The notes under the pieces: model-generated
What the model saw: only the letters and a program-made list of their open reading frames with translations
What the model was told of the DNA's origin: nothing
Databases searched by the model: none
Assembly: GCA_016705325.1 (NCBI GenBank)
Contig: JADIYJ010000013.1
Span: forward strand, 1-64,000
Length of the DNA stretch: 64,000 nucleotides
Direction: 5' to 3'
From: Pseudomonadota bacterium
Lineage (GTDB): Bacteria > Pseudomonadota > Gammaproteobacteria > Steroidobacterales > Steroidobacteraceae
Program-made: the position numbers and the translations under genes
Part shown: positions 44,841 to 53,487 of the stretch, one piece after another
Layout: each line of letters opens with the position of its first letter
Position numbering within the stretch: position 1 is the first letter of the stretch

Positions 44841-45494
44841 TCAGAAAATGAACCTGGGCGGTTCCGGCGCGTGCAACAGGGCAGGCATCCCGGTCTCGAA
44901 CAGGCTCTCGCGCGACCAGTCGGACGGTCCCGTCCGGGTCACGCGGATCGCCTCGAGCATCGGTCCGTTGCCGACGCACGCGAACAGCCTGCCGCCAACC
45001 CTGAGGGCACGCTCGAATCGCGCATCGTAGACCGGCAGCGAGCCGGTCAGGGCGATGACGTCGTACGCGTCGCGTTCGGCGAGCTGCATGGCGTCGGCCG
45101 TCTCGGCGACGACGTTGTTGATGCCGGTGCGTGCAAACGTCGCCGTGGCGCCAGCAACGAAGTCCGGGAACAGATCGATGGTGCGCACGCTGCGGGCGAG
45201 CTGCCCGATGCAGGCAGCGAAAAAGCCGCTGCCGCTGCCGACTTCGAGCGCGTGCTCGTGCGGTTGGATTTCGAGCGACTGCAGGATACGGCCTTCCACC
45301 TTCGGGGGCAGCATGCATTGGCCATGCGCCAGCGGCACGCAGGTGTCGGCGAACGCGATCTCGCGATAGGCAGCCGGGACGTACTCCTCGCGCGGTACCT
45401 GGCTCAGGGCCGCCAGCACCTTGAGGTCGAGGACCTCCCAGGCGCGGACCTGCTGCTCGATCATCTGGCGACGGGCGAAGTGAACGTCGAACAT
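44841..45494 (-). CDS. pcm: Protein-L-isoaspartate O-methyltransferase family
   Basis: A 217-aa Rossmann methyltransferase. The SAM loop is HALEVGSGSGFFAACIGQLA, preceded by the MLPPKVEGRILQSLEIQPHE block of Pcm. A change from the classical Pcm DGSxGW region is that the segment after the SAM loop reads VAETADAMQLAERDAYDVIA. It repairs isoaspartyl residues, or is a paralogue. ATG 45494 was chosen over the extended frame because it begins the recognised fold (FDVHFARRQMIEQQVRAWEV). Confidence 0.8.
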   Translation of the reverse strand: MFDVHFARRQMIEQQVRAWEVLDLKVLAALSQVPREEYVPAAYREIAFADTCVPLAHGQCMLPPKVEGRILQSLEIQPHEHALEVGSGSGFFAACIGQLARSVRTIDLFPDFVAGATATFARTGINNVVAETADAMQLAERDAYDVIALTGSLPVYDARFERALRVGGRLFACVGNGPMLEAIRVTRTGPSDWSRESLFETGMPALLHAPEPPRFIF

Positions 45495-45715
45495 GCGGCT
45501 GATTCCAGGGCTGAGGGGAATTGGATACGGCGGTGCGGCCGGCGCGAAGGTTAAGGTCTCGGCACCGGCGCGACAAGCCAAACTGCCGGTGGATTATGGT
45601 GAATCCAGAGGGTGCGCGCGACACGTTCCTATATGCTGCGGACGCACGCCTGGGGCATGTACGAAAACAATTACAACACCCGGCTGGAACGCGGGTGTCC
45701 GCGGCCGACAGGGAC

Positions 45716-48028
45716 ATGGCCAGCCCGGAGAATGACACCGTGATGTTCGCGCTGATCCTGCTGGGTGCCGTAACGGTCATGCTGGCCGTGGCGCTGCTGC
45801 AGCGTTTGCGTGAGATCCATCGCCTGCGCGAACTCGGTGCGAGGGTGCAGGCCGTGGCCGACAGCGGCGACCTGGCGGAGCGCCTCACGCCCCACGCGGG
45901 GGAGGGCAGCGCCGGCGAGATTGCCGGCGGGGTCGATCGCCTGATCGAGCGACTGCAGGTCGAGAACTCGGCGCGCGAGGAGCGGGAGTCAGTCTACCGG
46001 CGGCTGCTCGAGACGATGACCGAAGCAATGCTGGTCGAGCGCGACGGCATCCAACTGGCGAACGCACGCTTCGCGGAACTCGCGGGCATGGCGAATCCCG
46101 GCAAGCTTTTCGGGCGCCGCCTGGCCGACCTCGTCCACCCCGACTACGCTGAACTCGTCACCGAATACCTGCGCCGCCACGCGGCAGGAGAAGCTGCGCC
46201 GGCGCGGCTCGAAGTGGATATGCAGCCGGACGCCGCGGGCAAGCCGCACCGTCTCGAGTTGAGTTTCTCGCGCACGGTGCTGGATCGCCGCCCTGCCGTG
46301 ATGGTGACGGGCGTCGAGATGACGCCGCGCGTGCCCGCGGAAACGAGCGGCGCGCGCAGCCACGGCAGCGCGTGGGAAGCCCTGGATTCACTCGCCGAGA
46401 GCGTGCTCACGACCGACGTCGACGGCCGTATCGTCTATATCAACTCGGCCGGCGAACAGCTGATGGGCAAACCGGCCAGCGAAATCCTCGGCCGCACGCT
46501 CGGCGACGTCATCGAGCTGGTGGAAGAAGGCGATCGCAAGGCGGCCAGTGACCCCGTCCGGCAGTGCCTGACGACGGGAACGCGTGTGAACCTCGGCCGC
46601 CGCGGTATGCTCGTCTCGGCCGCAAGCGACGGCGAGCGTTCGATCGAATTGACGGTGTCGCCCATGCGCGACGCGAATGGCCGCGTCGACGGTGCCGTCG
46701 TCGCGCTGCGCGACGTGAGCGACCTGCGTGGCCTCACGCGGGTGATGACATACCAGGCGAGCCACGATGCCCTCACCGGGCTGGTGAACCGCCGCGAGTT
46801 CGAGCGCCGGCTCGAGGAGGCCCTGGAAGCGACGCGGGGTGGCGCGCGGCACGTGCTGTGTTACCTCGACCTCGACCGCTTCAAGGCTGTCAACGACGAA
46901 TGCGGCCACGTCGCGGGTGACAGCATGCTGCGCGAGGTCGCCGCGCTCATCAAGGACGCGGTCCGTGATTCGGACACGGTCGGCCGCCTCGGCGGCGACG
47001 AGTTCGCCATCCTGCTGGCGGGCTGCCCGCTCGAGAAGGCCCGGCAGATCGCCGACGACGTCGTGCGCGCAGTCAACGACCACCGCTTCGTCTGGAAGGA
47101 CAAGATCTTCGGCATCGGCGTCAGCGTGGGCCTGGTCGAAATGACGGTCGAGAGCACCTCCATCGAAGACCTGCTGCACGCCGCGGATTCGTCCTGCTAC
47201 GTCGCGAAGAAGCAGGGCAGCCACGTCCATGTGTACTCGGCGCGCGACGAGGCCGATGCCCGCCAGCGCGGCGAGATCCTGTGGCTGCAGCTGCTGCAGT
47301 CGGCGCTCAAGGACGACCGCTTCGAGCTGCACGCGCAGCCGATCATGCATGCCTCGGCGGACGCGCAGCATGGCGGTCCCGGCCTCGAGATCCTGCTGCG
47401 ACTCAAGGACGACAAGGGTGTGTCGATTGCCCCGGCCGAGTTCATGCGCGCGGCCGAACGCTACCGGCTGATGCCGCACGTGGACCGGTGGGTCGTGCAG
47501 ACCTCGCTCACGCTGCTGGCGCGCGGGGCCATCCGTCTCGCGTCCGACCGCAGTCTCTGCATCAATCTGTCCGGGCAGACGCTCGGCGACGGAGCCTTCC
47601 TCGAGTTCGTGGTCGATTGCCTCGATCGCACCGGCGTCGCGCCGAACCGCGTCTGCTTCGAGGTCACCGAAAACTCGGTAATCACCAACATCGAGCACGC
47701 GCGCCGCTTCATCGGCGTGCTGCATGGCATGGGATGCCAGTTCGCGCTCGACGACTTCGGCCGCGGGCTGAGCTCGTTCGCGAACCTGAAGCACCTGTCG
47801 CTCGACTACCTCAAGATCGACGGTTCGTTCATCCGCAACCTGGCCTCCGACAACGTCAACCAGGCGATGGTGACCGCGATGGTCAAGCTCGCGCGATCGC
47901 TCAATTTCAAGGTGATCGCCGAGCAGGTCGAGGACCTGAGCGCGCTCGATTCGGCACGCCGCATGGGTGTCGACTTCGTCCAGGGTTACCAGGTCGGACG
48001 CCCGGCGCCGTTGCAGCTCGCCAGCTGA
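45716..48028 (+). CDS. Membrane PAS-GGDEF-EAL cyclic-di-GMP protein
   Basis: A 770-aa protein. A TM helix lies at ~9-27 (MFALILLGAVTVMLAVALLQ), followed by a HAMP-like linker, two PAS-type regions (~95-210, ~220-330), a GGDEF domain with LGGDEFAILLAGC (~residue 425), and an EAL domain with LEILLRLKDDKG (EIL variant), FEVTENSVI, LDDFGRGLSSF, LKIDGSFI and AEQVED, VQGYQVG. Metal and catalytic residues are present, so both synthase and hydrolase activities are possible, in a MorA-like arrangement. ATG 45716 is preceded by GACAGGGAC, a weak site. Confidence 0.88.
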   Translation: MASPENDTVMFALILLGAVTVMLAVALLQRLREIHRLRELGARVQAVADSGDLAERLTPHAGEGSAGEIAGGVDRLIERLQVENSAREERESVYRRLLETMTEAMLVERDGIQLANARFAELAGMANPGKLFGRRLADLVHPDYAELVTEYLRRHAAGEAAPARLEVDMQPDAAGKPHRLELSFSRTVLDRRPAVMVTGVEMTPRVPAETSGARSHGSAWEALDSLAESVLTTDVDGRIVYINSAGEQLMGKPASEILGRTLGDVIELVEEGDRKAASDPVRQCLTTGTRVNLGRRGMLVSAASDGERSIELTVSPMRDANGRVDGAVVALRDVSDLRGLTRVMTYQASHDALTGLVNRREFERRLEEALEATRGGARHVLCYLDLDRFKAVNDECGHVAGDSMLREVAALIKDAVRDSDTVGRLGGDEFAILLAGCPLEKARQIADDVVRAVNDHRFVWKDKIFGIGVSVGLVEMTVESTSIEDLLHAADSSCYVAKKQGSHVHVYSARDEADARQRGEILWLQLLQSALKDDRFELHAQPIMHASADAQHGGPGLEILLRLKDDKGVSIAPAEFMRAAERYRLMPHVDRWVVQTSLTLLARGAIRLASDRSLCINLSGQTLGDGAFLEFVVDCLDRTGVAPNRVCFEVTENSVITNIEHARRFIGVLHGMGCQFALDDFGRGLSSFANLKHLSLDYLKIDGSFIRNLASDNVNQAMVTAMVKLARSLNFKVIAEQVEDLSALDSARRMGVDFVQGYQVGRPAPLQLAS

Positions 48029-48113
48029 CAGCGGGGACCAGGCGGCTTCGCTCGCCTGCGGGCGCCGCGATCCACGACGGGAATACGCCCGCTGCTGCGC
48101 TATCCTAGCGGGC

Positions 48114-48920
48114 GTGATCACGCTCGCCTCGTTGTTCGTCTATCCCGTCAAGTCCTGTCGCGGCATCGCGCTGCTGCAGGCACGGTTGACGCCGCGCGGG
48201 CTGCAGTACGATCGCGAGTGGATGGTGGTGTCGCGTGACGGCCGTTTCCTGAGCCAGCGCGAGGCGCCGCGGCTGGCGCTGGTCCGCACGGCACTGTACG
48301 ACGACCACCTTGAACTCTCTGCACCAGACCTGCCCACGCTGGCCGTGCCGCTGCCGCGACCGCCGCGTGCCGCGTCCGTCGAGGTCACCGTCTGGCGCGA
48401 TCACGTGCTGGCCGTCGATGAGGGCCGCGCCGCCGCGGACTGGCTCGGCGAGCACCTGCATCGCGACGTGCGGCTGGTGCGTTTCGACGACGCCCGCCCG
48501 CGACCCACGGATCCCGCGTGGTCACAGGGGCTGGCTGGCACGAGCGCGTTTGCCGACGGTTACCCGGTGCTGGTGCTTTCGCGTGCCTCGCTCGATGACC
48601 TCAATGCACGCCTGCCGTCACCGCTCCCGGTCGATCGCTTCCGGCCGAACGTGCTGCTCACTGGCTGCGCGCCCTATGCCGAAGACGCGATCCGCGGGCT
48701 CGAATGCGGGCAGATGCGGCTGCGAATCGTGAAGCCCTGCACGCGCTGCGTCATCACGACGACGGACCAGGCCACGGCCGTGCCGCAGGGCAATGAACCC
48801 CTGCGCACGTTGAGGACGTATCGCTGGGACGGTGCCCTGCGCGGCGTGAAATTCGGCCAGAACGCGATCGTCGAGCGGTCGGGCCTGCTCGAAGTGGGCG
48901 CGCGGCTCACGAGTGAATAG
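48114..48920 (+). CDS. MOSC-domain protein
   Basis: A 268-aa protein from GTG 48114. The N-terminal MOSC_N barrel is LASLFVYPVKSCRGIALLQA, RGLQYDREWMVVSRDGRFLS. The C-terminal MOSC part has DRFRPNVLLTGCAPYAEDAI and the conserved Cys in IVKPCTRCVITTTDQATAV. Such proteins carry a Moco or Cys-bound sulfur (YcbX-like) and reduce N-hydroxylated compounds with partners. The last codons (AGT GAA TAG) are the first unit of a tandem repeat. Confidence 0.85.
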   Translation: MITLASLFVYPVKSCRGIALLQARLTPRGLQYDREWMVVSRDGRFLSQREAPRLALVRTALYDDHLELSAPDLPTLAVPLPRPPRAASVEVTVWRDHVLAVDEGRAAADWLGEHLHRDVRLVRFDDARPRPTDPAWSQGLAGTSAFADGYPVLVLSRASLDDLNARLPSPLPVDRFRPNVLLTGCAPYAEDAIRGLECGQMRLRIVKPCTRCVITTTDQATAVPQGNEPLRTLRTYRWDGALRGVKFGQNAIVERSGLLEVGARLTSE

Positions 48921-49041
48921 TGAGTAGTGATTAGTGAGTAGTGATTAGTGAGTAGTGAGTAGTGAGTAGTGAGTAGTGAGTAGTGAGTAGTGAGTGAGTG
49001 TTAACTGCTCACTACTCACTACTCACTACTCACTACTCACT
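48912..49041. repeat. GTGAGTA tandem repeat forming a long hairpin between convergent genes
   Basis: GTGAGTAGT-type units (with GTGATTAGT variants) run from 48912 to ~48999; the reverse complement (CTCACTACT units) runs from 49007 to 49041, with a short loop around GTTAAC. The two arms are complementary over at least 30 bases. The stop codons of both flanking genes (48918-48920 and 49026-49028) lie inside. It should act as a strong two-way terminator. Confidence 0.9.
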
Positions 49042-49418
49042 TTCCAGAGCGCTGGACTGCGGTACGCATAGAGGTAAGCGCCGAGGTACGCCGGAACGAC
49101 CAGCAGCGTGAGCGCAGCGGTGAACATCGCCACCGCGCGGTCGCCCAGCGCGACCGGTATGAGCATGACGGAGTTGGCGAACAGCACCAGCCAGAAGACG
49201 GCGCGCCAGTAGCGTTCTGTGCCGATGCGACGCTGCAATGCGTAGCCCCACAGCGCCGTGAGCAGCGCCGCGCTCAAGGTCCAGTTGGCGAGCGTAAGGG
49301 TGTTCACTTCGCTGCCGCGCGAGAGATTCACGGCTTCGCCCGCCAGCACGCCGAATGTCAGCAACGACGCGTAGACGACCCAACCCGTCTTGGCGCCCGC
49401 GAGTGGATGCTGCGCCAC
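49026..49418 (-). CDS. Hypothetical membrane protein
   Basis: A 130-aa protein with about four helices: TGWVVYASLLTFGVLAGEAV, TLTLANWTLSAALLTALWGY, RAVFWLVLFANSVMLIPVAL and AMFTAALTLLVVPAYLGAYL. GTG 49418 is four bases short of the slyX stop. No conserved family was recognised. It is the third gene of the GST-slyX-this operon. Its last codons (KVSSE) are the GTGAGTA repeat. Confidence 0.65.
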   Translation of the reverse strand: MAQHPLAGAKTGWVVYASLLTFGVLAGEAVNLSRGSEVNTLTLANWTLSAALLTALWGYALQRRIGTERYWRAVFWLVLFANSVMLIPVALGDRAVAMFTAALTLLVVPAYLGAYLYAYRSPALWKVSSE

Positions 49419-49419
49419 C

Positions 49420-49620
49420 TCAGTAGTGCGGCGGAATCTCGACCCGGTTCGGGTCGCCGCCACGTTCCTCGAGCTGCTGCAGCTGGTCGTGCAGGTGCTG
49501 GTCACGGTCGCGCAGCGAGTCGAGCTCGCGCTGCTGCCGGTAGACGACGTCGCTCAACTCCTGCAGCGCGCGCTCGAGGTGCGCCACCTTGAATTCGAGC
49601 GCGTCGACGCGCTCGCTCAT
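49420..49620 (-). CDS. slyX: SlyX-family protein
   Basis: A 66-aa coiled-coil protein: SERVDALEFKVAHLERALQE then LSDVVYRQQRELDSLRDRDQ and an end in PPHY, the SlyX C-terminus. Function is unknown. The start overlaps the GST stop (ATGA). Confidence 0.9.
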   Translation of the reverse strand: MSERVDALEFKVAHLERALQELSDVVYRQQRELDSLRDRDQHLHDQLQQLEERGGDPNRVEIPPHY

Positions 49621-50312
49621 GGCGCGGCTGCCGGCATGCGATAGTCGGCCGTGACGACGCCGACCTGCAGCGCTTCCGCCTCGTGGTCGAGCTCGCGCCA
49701 GGTTTCGGTGAGCGCTGCCTGCTCCCACTCGCGCATCGCGGGCAGGTCCAGCAGCCGCTGCACGTACCGCGCGGCCTTGCCCGTCATGTCGATGCCATAG
49801 GTACGCACGCGGTAAGCGACCGGGCAGTAGAACGCGTCGACCACGGTGAACTCGCTGCCGGCTAGAAACGGTCCGCCGAAGCGCGACAGGCCTTCGTTCC
49901 ACATTTCATCGATGCGGCGGATGTCGGCTGCGAGCGCGGGCGTCTGGCCGTGCAGCGTGACGCGCAGGCCGACGTTCATCGTGCAGACACTGCGCAACGC
50001 GGCAAATCCCGAGTGCATTTCTGCGGCCGCGCAGCGCGCCCATGTGCGTGCTGCGGCGTCGGCCGGCCAGAGGCCCGGGTGACGCTCGGCAAGAAACTCG
50101 CTGATGCCAAGGGAGTCCCACACCACGGTGGCGCCATCGCGCAGGCAGGGCACCTTGCCCGAGGGCGAGAAGGTACGGAACGCATCGAAATTCGAGCCGC
50201 GCGCGAACGGCTTGACGTGCTCCACGAACGGAATGCCACGCGCGCGCAACAGGACCCATGGTCGCAGCGACCACGAGGAATAGTTCCTGTTGCCGATGTA
50301 AATCTCGTACAT
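49617..50312 (-). CDS. Glutathione S-transferase-family protein
   Basis: A 231-aa protein. The N-terminal thioredoxin-like part IYIGNRNYSSWSLRPWVLLR has the Ser of the GSH site; SPSGKVPCLRDGATVVWDSL contains the cis-Pro and the Asp-Ser (DS) gamma-glutamyl site. The C-terminal helical domain follows (LAGSEFTVVDAFYCPVAYRV). It is read toward slyX; ATG 50312 starts the family core. Confidence 0.88.
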   Translation of the reverse strand: MYEIYIGNRNYSSWSLRPWVLLRARGIPFVEHVKPFARGSNFDAFRTFSPSGKVPCLRDGATVVWDSLGISEFLAERHPGLWPADAAARTWARCAAAEMHSGFAALRSVCTMNVGLRVTLHGQTPALAADIRRIDEMWNEGLSRFGGPFLAGSEFTVVDAFYCPVAYRVRTYGIDMTGKAARYVQRLLDLPAMREWEQAALTETWRELDHEAEALQVGVVTADYRMPAAAP

Positions 50313-50371
50313 GAGTCCTCCTGGGTCTTCCGCGCGCTCGACACGGGGCCGCATGATACAGCCGCGCGCAG

Positions 50372-50794
50372 TCAGTACTTGTGCGTCGAGAGCAGCAGGT
50401 TGGTCTCGGAGTTGGCCACGCCTTCGATACGGCGGATGCGGCTCAGCACGCGATCGAACTCCTCGAGCGTGTCGGCGCGCAACTCGGCGATGACATCCCA
50501 GCGCCCGTTCGTCGTGTGCAGCGCAGACACGGACGCGTCGCCTCGCAGCGAGCGCAGCACCTTCTCGGCGTTGTTGCCCTCGACCGCGATCATCGTCAGC
50601 GCCGTGATCCGGCGGGCCTCGCCCGATGCCGCCAGCCGGACTGTGTAGCCGACAATCACGCCGGCCTGCTCAAGTCTGGCGATGCGGTTCTGCACGGTGC
50701 CACGGGCCACGCGCAGGGTGCGTGCAATGGTCGCTGCGGGCAGGCGGGCGTTGCCCCGCAGCAGGCCGATGAGCTGTCGGTCGAGGTCGTCCAT
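50372..50794 (-). CDS. Lrp/AsnC-family transcription regulator
   Basis: A 140-aa protein. It has an HTH (LDRQLIGLLRGNARLPAATI, ARTLRVARGTVQNRIARLEQ) and a RAM ligand domain (ALTMIAVEGNNAEKVLRSLR, GRWDVIAELRADTLEEFDRV). It is read divergently from ornithine cyclodeaminase, so it probably controls arginine/ornithine use; arginine or ornithine as effector is inferred. The intergenic space carries two direct GAGCAAATA repeats. Confidence 0.88.
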   Translation of the reverse strand: MDDLDRQLIGLLRGNARLPAATIARTLRVARGTVQNRIARLEQAGVIVGYTVRLAASGEARRITALTMIAVEGNNAEKVLRSLRGDASVSALHTTNGRWDVIAELRADTLEEFDRVLSRIRRIEGVANSETNLLLSTHKY

Positions 50795-50807
50795 AAGGTC
50801 TCACATG

Positions 50808-50871
50808 ACTGAGCAAATAGCTCAACAGGACTGACGAAATGAGCAAATAATAGACCAGATCGATAGATCTG
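50808..50871. promoter_or_regulatory. Lrp-type operator region: GAGCAAATA repeats and a CAGATC palindrome
   Basis: GAGCAAATA occurs at 50811 and again at 50841, exactly 30 bases apart (about three helical turns). The palindrome CAGATC-GATA-GATCTG lies at 50856-50871. Located between divergent lrp-like and ornithine cyclodeaminase genes, it is the likely binding site for the regulator. Confidence 0.55.
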
Positions 50872-50960
50872 CCAGCTTCCTGTTGGCCCATGCCATGCGG
50901 ATCATACCCAGTCGCGTTCGCGTTTTCGCGAGCTACGGCGACCCAGGCAGGGGACAGGCA

Positions 50961-52037
50961 ATGGTGAACTATATCGGCGTCGGCGACGCCCGGCGCATCG
51001 TGAACGAGGTCGGACCGGCGGTTTTCATCGCCCGGTTGGCAGGCGAAATCGCGGCGGACTTCCGCCGTTGGCCCGAGTTCGAGAAGTCGTCACGCCTTGC
51101 GAGCCACTCGCTGGTCGGCGTCATCGAGCTGATGCCTGCGACCGATGGCAGGCTGTACTCCTTCAAGTACGTCAACGGTCATCCCAAGAACACGGCCAAG
51201 GGCTTGTTGACGGTGACCGCTTTCGGCGTTCTTGCGGACGTCGACACGGGGTATCCATTGCTGGTCTCCGAACTGACGGTGATGACTGCGTTGCGGACGG
51301 CCGCAACGTCGGCGCTGGCGGCCCAGAAGCTCGCACGTCCTGACAGCCGCGTGATGGCGTTGATCGGCAACGGTGCGCAGAGTGAGTTCCAGGCCATGGC
51401 GTTCCATCGCATGTGCGGTATACGCGACCTGCGCGTCTACGACGTGGACCCGCAGGCCACGGCCAAGCTCGTGCGCAATCTGGCCGCGATGCCGGAGCTG
51501 GCAGACCTGCGAGTGGTGCCGACGCATTCAGCAGCCGAGGCCTGCGCTGGGGCGGACATCGTCACCACCGTCACGGCGGACAAGTGCAACGCGGTCGTCC
51601 TGACTCCGTCGATGATCGCGCCCGGCATGCACATCAACGGCGTTGGCGGCGACTGCCCGGGCAAGACGGAGTTACATGCGGACATCCTGCGGCTGCCTGA
51701 CCTGCGCGTCGTGGTCGAGTTCGAGCCGCAATCGCGGATCGAGGGTGAGATCCAGCAGATGCCCGCCGACTATCCCGTGATCGAACTCGCGCAGATTCTG
51801 CGCGGCGAGGCGCTGGCGCGACGCTCGGACAGCGAGATCACGTTGTTCGACTCCGTCGGCTTCGCGCTCGAGGACTACGCGACGTTGCGGTACCTGCACG
51901 CCCTTGTCACGCAGCAACGGCTTGGCGGTCGTGATCTCGACCTGGTGCCGGTGCTCGACGATCCGAAGGACCTGTTCGGCGGGACGCTGGCCGGCCCGCG
52001 CGGCGTGGCGCGGCCGCGCAAGCGCAAGACGGCTTGA
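50961..52037 (+). CDS. arcB: Ornithine cyclodeaminase
   Basis: A 358-aa Rossmann enzyme of the OCD/mu-crystallin family: LYSFKYVNGHPKNTAKGLLT, ELTVMTALRTAATSALAAQK, VMALIGNGAQSEFQAMAFHR (NAD loop), ADIVTTVTADKCNAVVL and INGVGGDCPGKTELHADILR. It converts ornithine to proline and ammonia. ATG 50961 (MVNYIGVGDA) is the family start; the frame is open to 50883. Arginase follows 9 bases later. Confidence 0.9.
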   Translation: MVNYIGVGDARRIVNEVGPAVFIARLAGEIAADFRRWPEFEKSSRLASHSLVGVIELMPATDGRLYSFKYVNGHPKNTAKGLLTVTAFGVLADVDTGYPLLVSELTVMTALRTAATSALAAQKLARPDSRVMALIGNGAQSEFQAMAFHRMCGIRDLRVYDVDPQATAKLVRNLAAMPELADLRVVPTHSAAEACAGADIVTTVTADKCNAVVLTPSMIAPGMHINGVGGDCPGKTELHADILRLPDLRVVVEFEPQSRIEGEIQQMPADYPVIELAQILRGEALARRSDSEITLFDSVGFALEDYATLRYLHALVTQQRLGGRDLDLVPVLDDPKDLFGGTLAGPRGVARPRKRKTA

Positions 52038-52046
52038 GGTGAGACG

Positions 52047-52961
52047 ATGGCCGGTACCATTGCGCTGATCGGCGCGCCCAGTGACGTCGGCGCAGGCGCG
52101 CGCGGCGCCTCGATGGGTCCGGAAGCGCTGCGCGTTGCGCAACTGCAGCCCATGCTCGAAGCGCAGGGGCTCGAAGCAGTCGACCGCGGCAACCTGGCCG
52201 GTCCGCCGAATCCCTGGCAACCGCCGGTCAATGGCTACCGTCACCTGCCCGAGGTGATCGAGTGGAATCGACTCGTGCACGAGGCCGTGCTCGAAGAACT
52301 CGCTGCGGGGCGACTGCCGATGCTGCTCGGCGGCGATCACAGTCTGGCAATCGGCTCGATCAGCGCTGCCGCGAGACACTGCCGCGACACGGGACGCAAG
52401 CTGCGCGTGCTCTGGTTCGATGCACACGCTGATTTCAACACGCACGTCCTCACACCAAGTGGCAACGTGCACGGCATGCCGGCCGCCTGCCTGTGCGGTC
52501 ACGGCCCGTCCGACCTCGTCTCGATCGGCGGCCAGGTGCCGGCGATCAATCCGGCGCAGTTGCGGCAGATCGGCATCCGCAGCGTCGACGCCGGTGAAAA
52601 GCGCTTCGTGCACGAAGTGGGCATCGAAGTCTTCGACATGCGTTACATCGATGAGATGGGGATGCGATACACGCTGGAGCACGCCCTGCTCGGCGTCGAT
52701 GACGACACCCACATCCACGTCAGTCTCGACGTCGATTTTCTCGATCCCGACATCGCGCCCGGGGTCGGCACGACGGTTGCGGGCGGGCCGACCTACCGCG
52801 AGGCGCAGCTCTGCATGGAAATGGTGGCCGACACGGGCCGCCTTGCCTCGCTCGACCTCGTCGAGCTCAATCCCGCTTGCGACATCCGCAATCGCACGGC
52901 CGAGGTTGCCGTGGACCTCATCGGATCGCTGTTCGGCAAGAGCACCCTGATGCGCAAGTGA
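52047..52961 (+). CDS. rocF: Arginase
   Basis: A 304-aa Mn enzyme. LLGGDHSLAIGSISAA, LRVLWFDAHADFNTHVLT and VSLDVDFLDPDIAPGVGTTV carry the His and Asp metal ligands; SPSG-type substrate loop is TPSGNVHGMPAACL. It cleaves arginine to ornithine and urea, feeding the adjacent cyclodeaminase to give proline. Together with the divergent Lrp regulator this is a compact arginine-to-proline catabolic unit. Confidence 0.92.
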   Translation: MAGTIALIGAPSDVGAGARGASMGPEALRVAQLQPMLEAQGLEAVDRGNLAGPPNPWQPPVNGYRHLPEVIEWNRLVHEAVLEELAAGRLPMLLGGDHSLAIGSISAAARHCRDTGRKLRVLWFDAHADFNTHVLTPSGNVHGMPAACLCGHGPSDLVSIGGQVPAINPAQLRQIGIRSVDAGEKRFVHEVGIEVFDMRYIDEMGMRYTLEHALLGVDDDTHIHVSLDVDFLDPDIAPGVGTTVAGGPTYREAQLCMEMVADTGRLASLDLVELNPACDIRNRTAEVAVDLIGSLFGKSTLMRK

Positions 52962-53070
52962 TGCGGGAGTGAAGCCGGCCGGCGTGCGCGCCTGCCGGAC
53001 AATGCTTTCGACCGCGCTGACGGCGGGGTAATCTGCACAGTCCAAGTGCAGCGAGCGGCAGTTTCCTACC

Positions 53071-53487
53071 ATGCGCTGGATTCGCATTGCCCTGTTGGTC
53101 GGCGTTGCCGTTGCGGCGGCCAGCGGCTGGTTGTCGCACGAGACCCCGCGCCGGTCGAGCACCGAACCGCAGGCAGCGTCGGCTTGGGGTTCCGCTGCCC
53201 AGCAGCTCGACAGCACGGGAATTCCGGTCGAAGCGCGGCAGACATTGCGGCTCATCGAGGCCGGCGGGCCGTTTCCCTACGACCGTGACGGCTCGCGCTT
53301 CCAGAACCGCGAGGGACGTCTGCCTGCGCAAGCCCCCGGCTACTATCGCGAGTACACGGTGCGGACGCCGGGATCATCCGATCGCGGCGCTCGCCGGATC
53401 GTGAGCGGCGGCGAGCCGCCGGCCGAGTTCTATTACACGGACGATCACTACCGCAGCTTCCGCCGGATCGAGGTGCCGCACCCATGA
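53071..53487 (+). CDS. Barnase-like secreted guanyl ribonuclease
   Basis: A 138-aa protein. It has a signal peptide or anchor (IRIALLVGVAVAAASGWL), then a ribonuclease N1/T1 domain: LPAQAPGYYREYTVRTPGSS, DRGARRIVSGGEPP and FYYTDDHYRSFRRI. The catalytic Glu (YREY), Arg residues (RGARR) and His (DDHY) all match barnase positions. It should cut RNA after guanine, outside the cytoplasm. Its stop overlaps the barstar start, so inhibitor and toxin are co-made. Confidence 0.85.
   Translation: MRWIRIALLVGVAVAAASGWLSHETPRRSSTEPQAASAWGSAAQQLDSTGIPVEARQTLRLIEAGGPFPYDRDGSRFQNREGRLPAQAPGYYREYTVRTPGSSDRGARRIVSGGEPPAEFYYTDDHYRSFRRIEVPHP

Noticed and set aside
46388..48121. 577-aa antisense frame opposite the GGDEF/EAL gene
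   Set aside because: Antisense shadow of a gene with unambiguous GGDEF and EAL motifs.
48912..49041. Possible CRISPR array
   Set aside because: Units are 7-9 bases with no unique spacers; it is a simple tandem repeat with an inverted arm.
51672..53255. 527-aa antisense frame over arcB and rocF
   Set aside because: Arginase and cyclodeaminase motifs on the plus strand are unambiguous.
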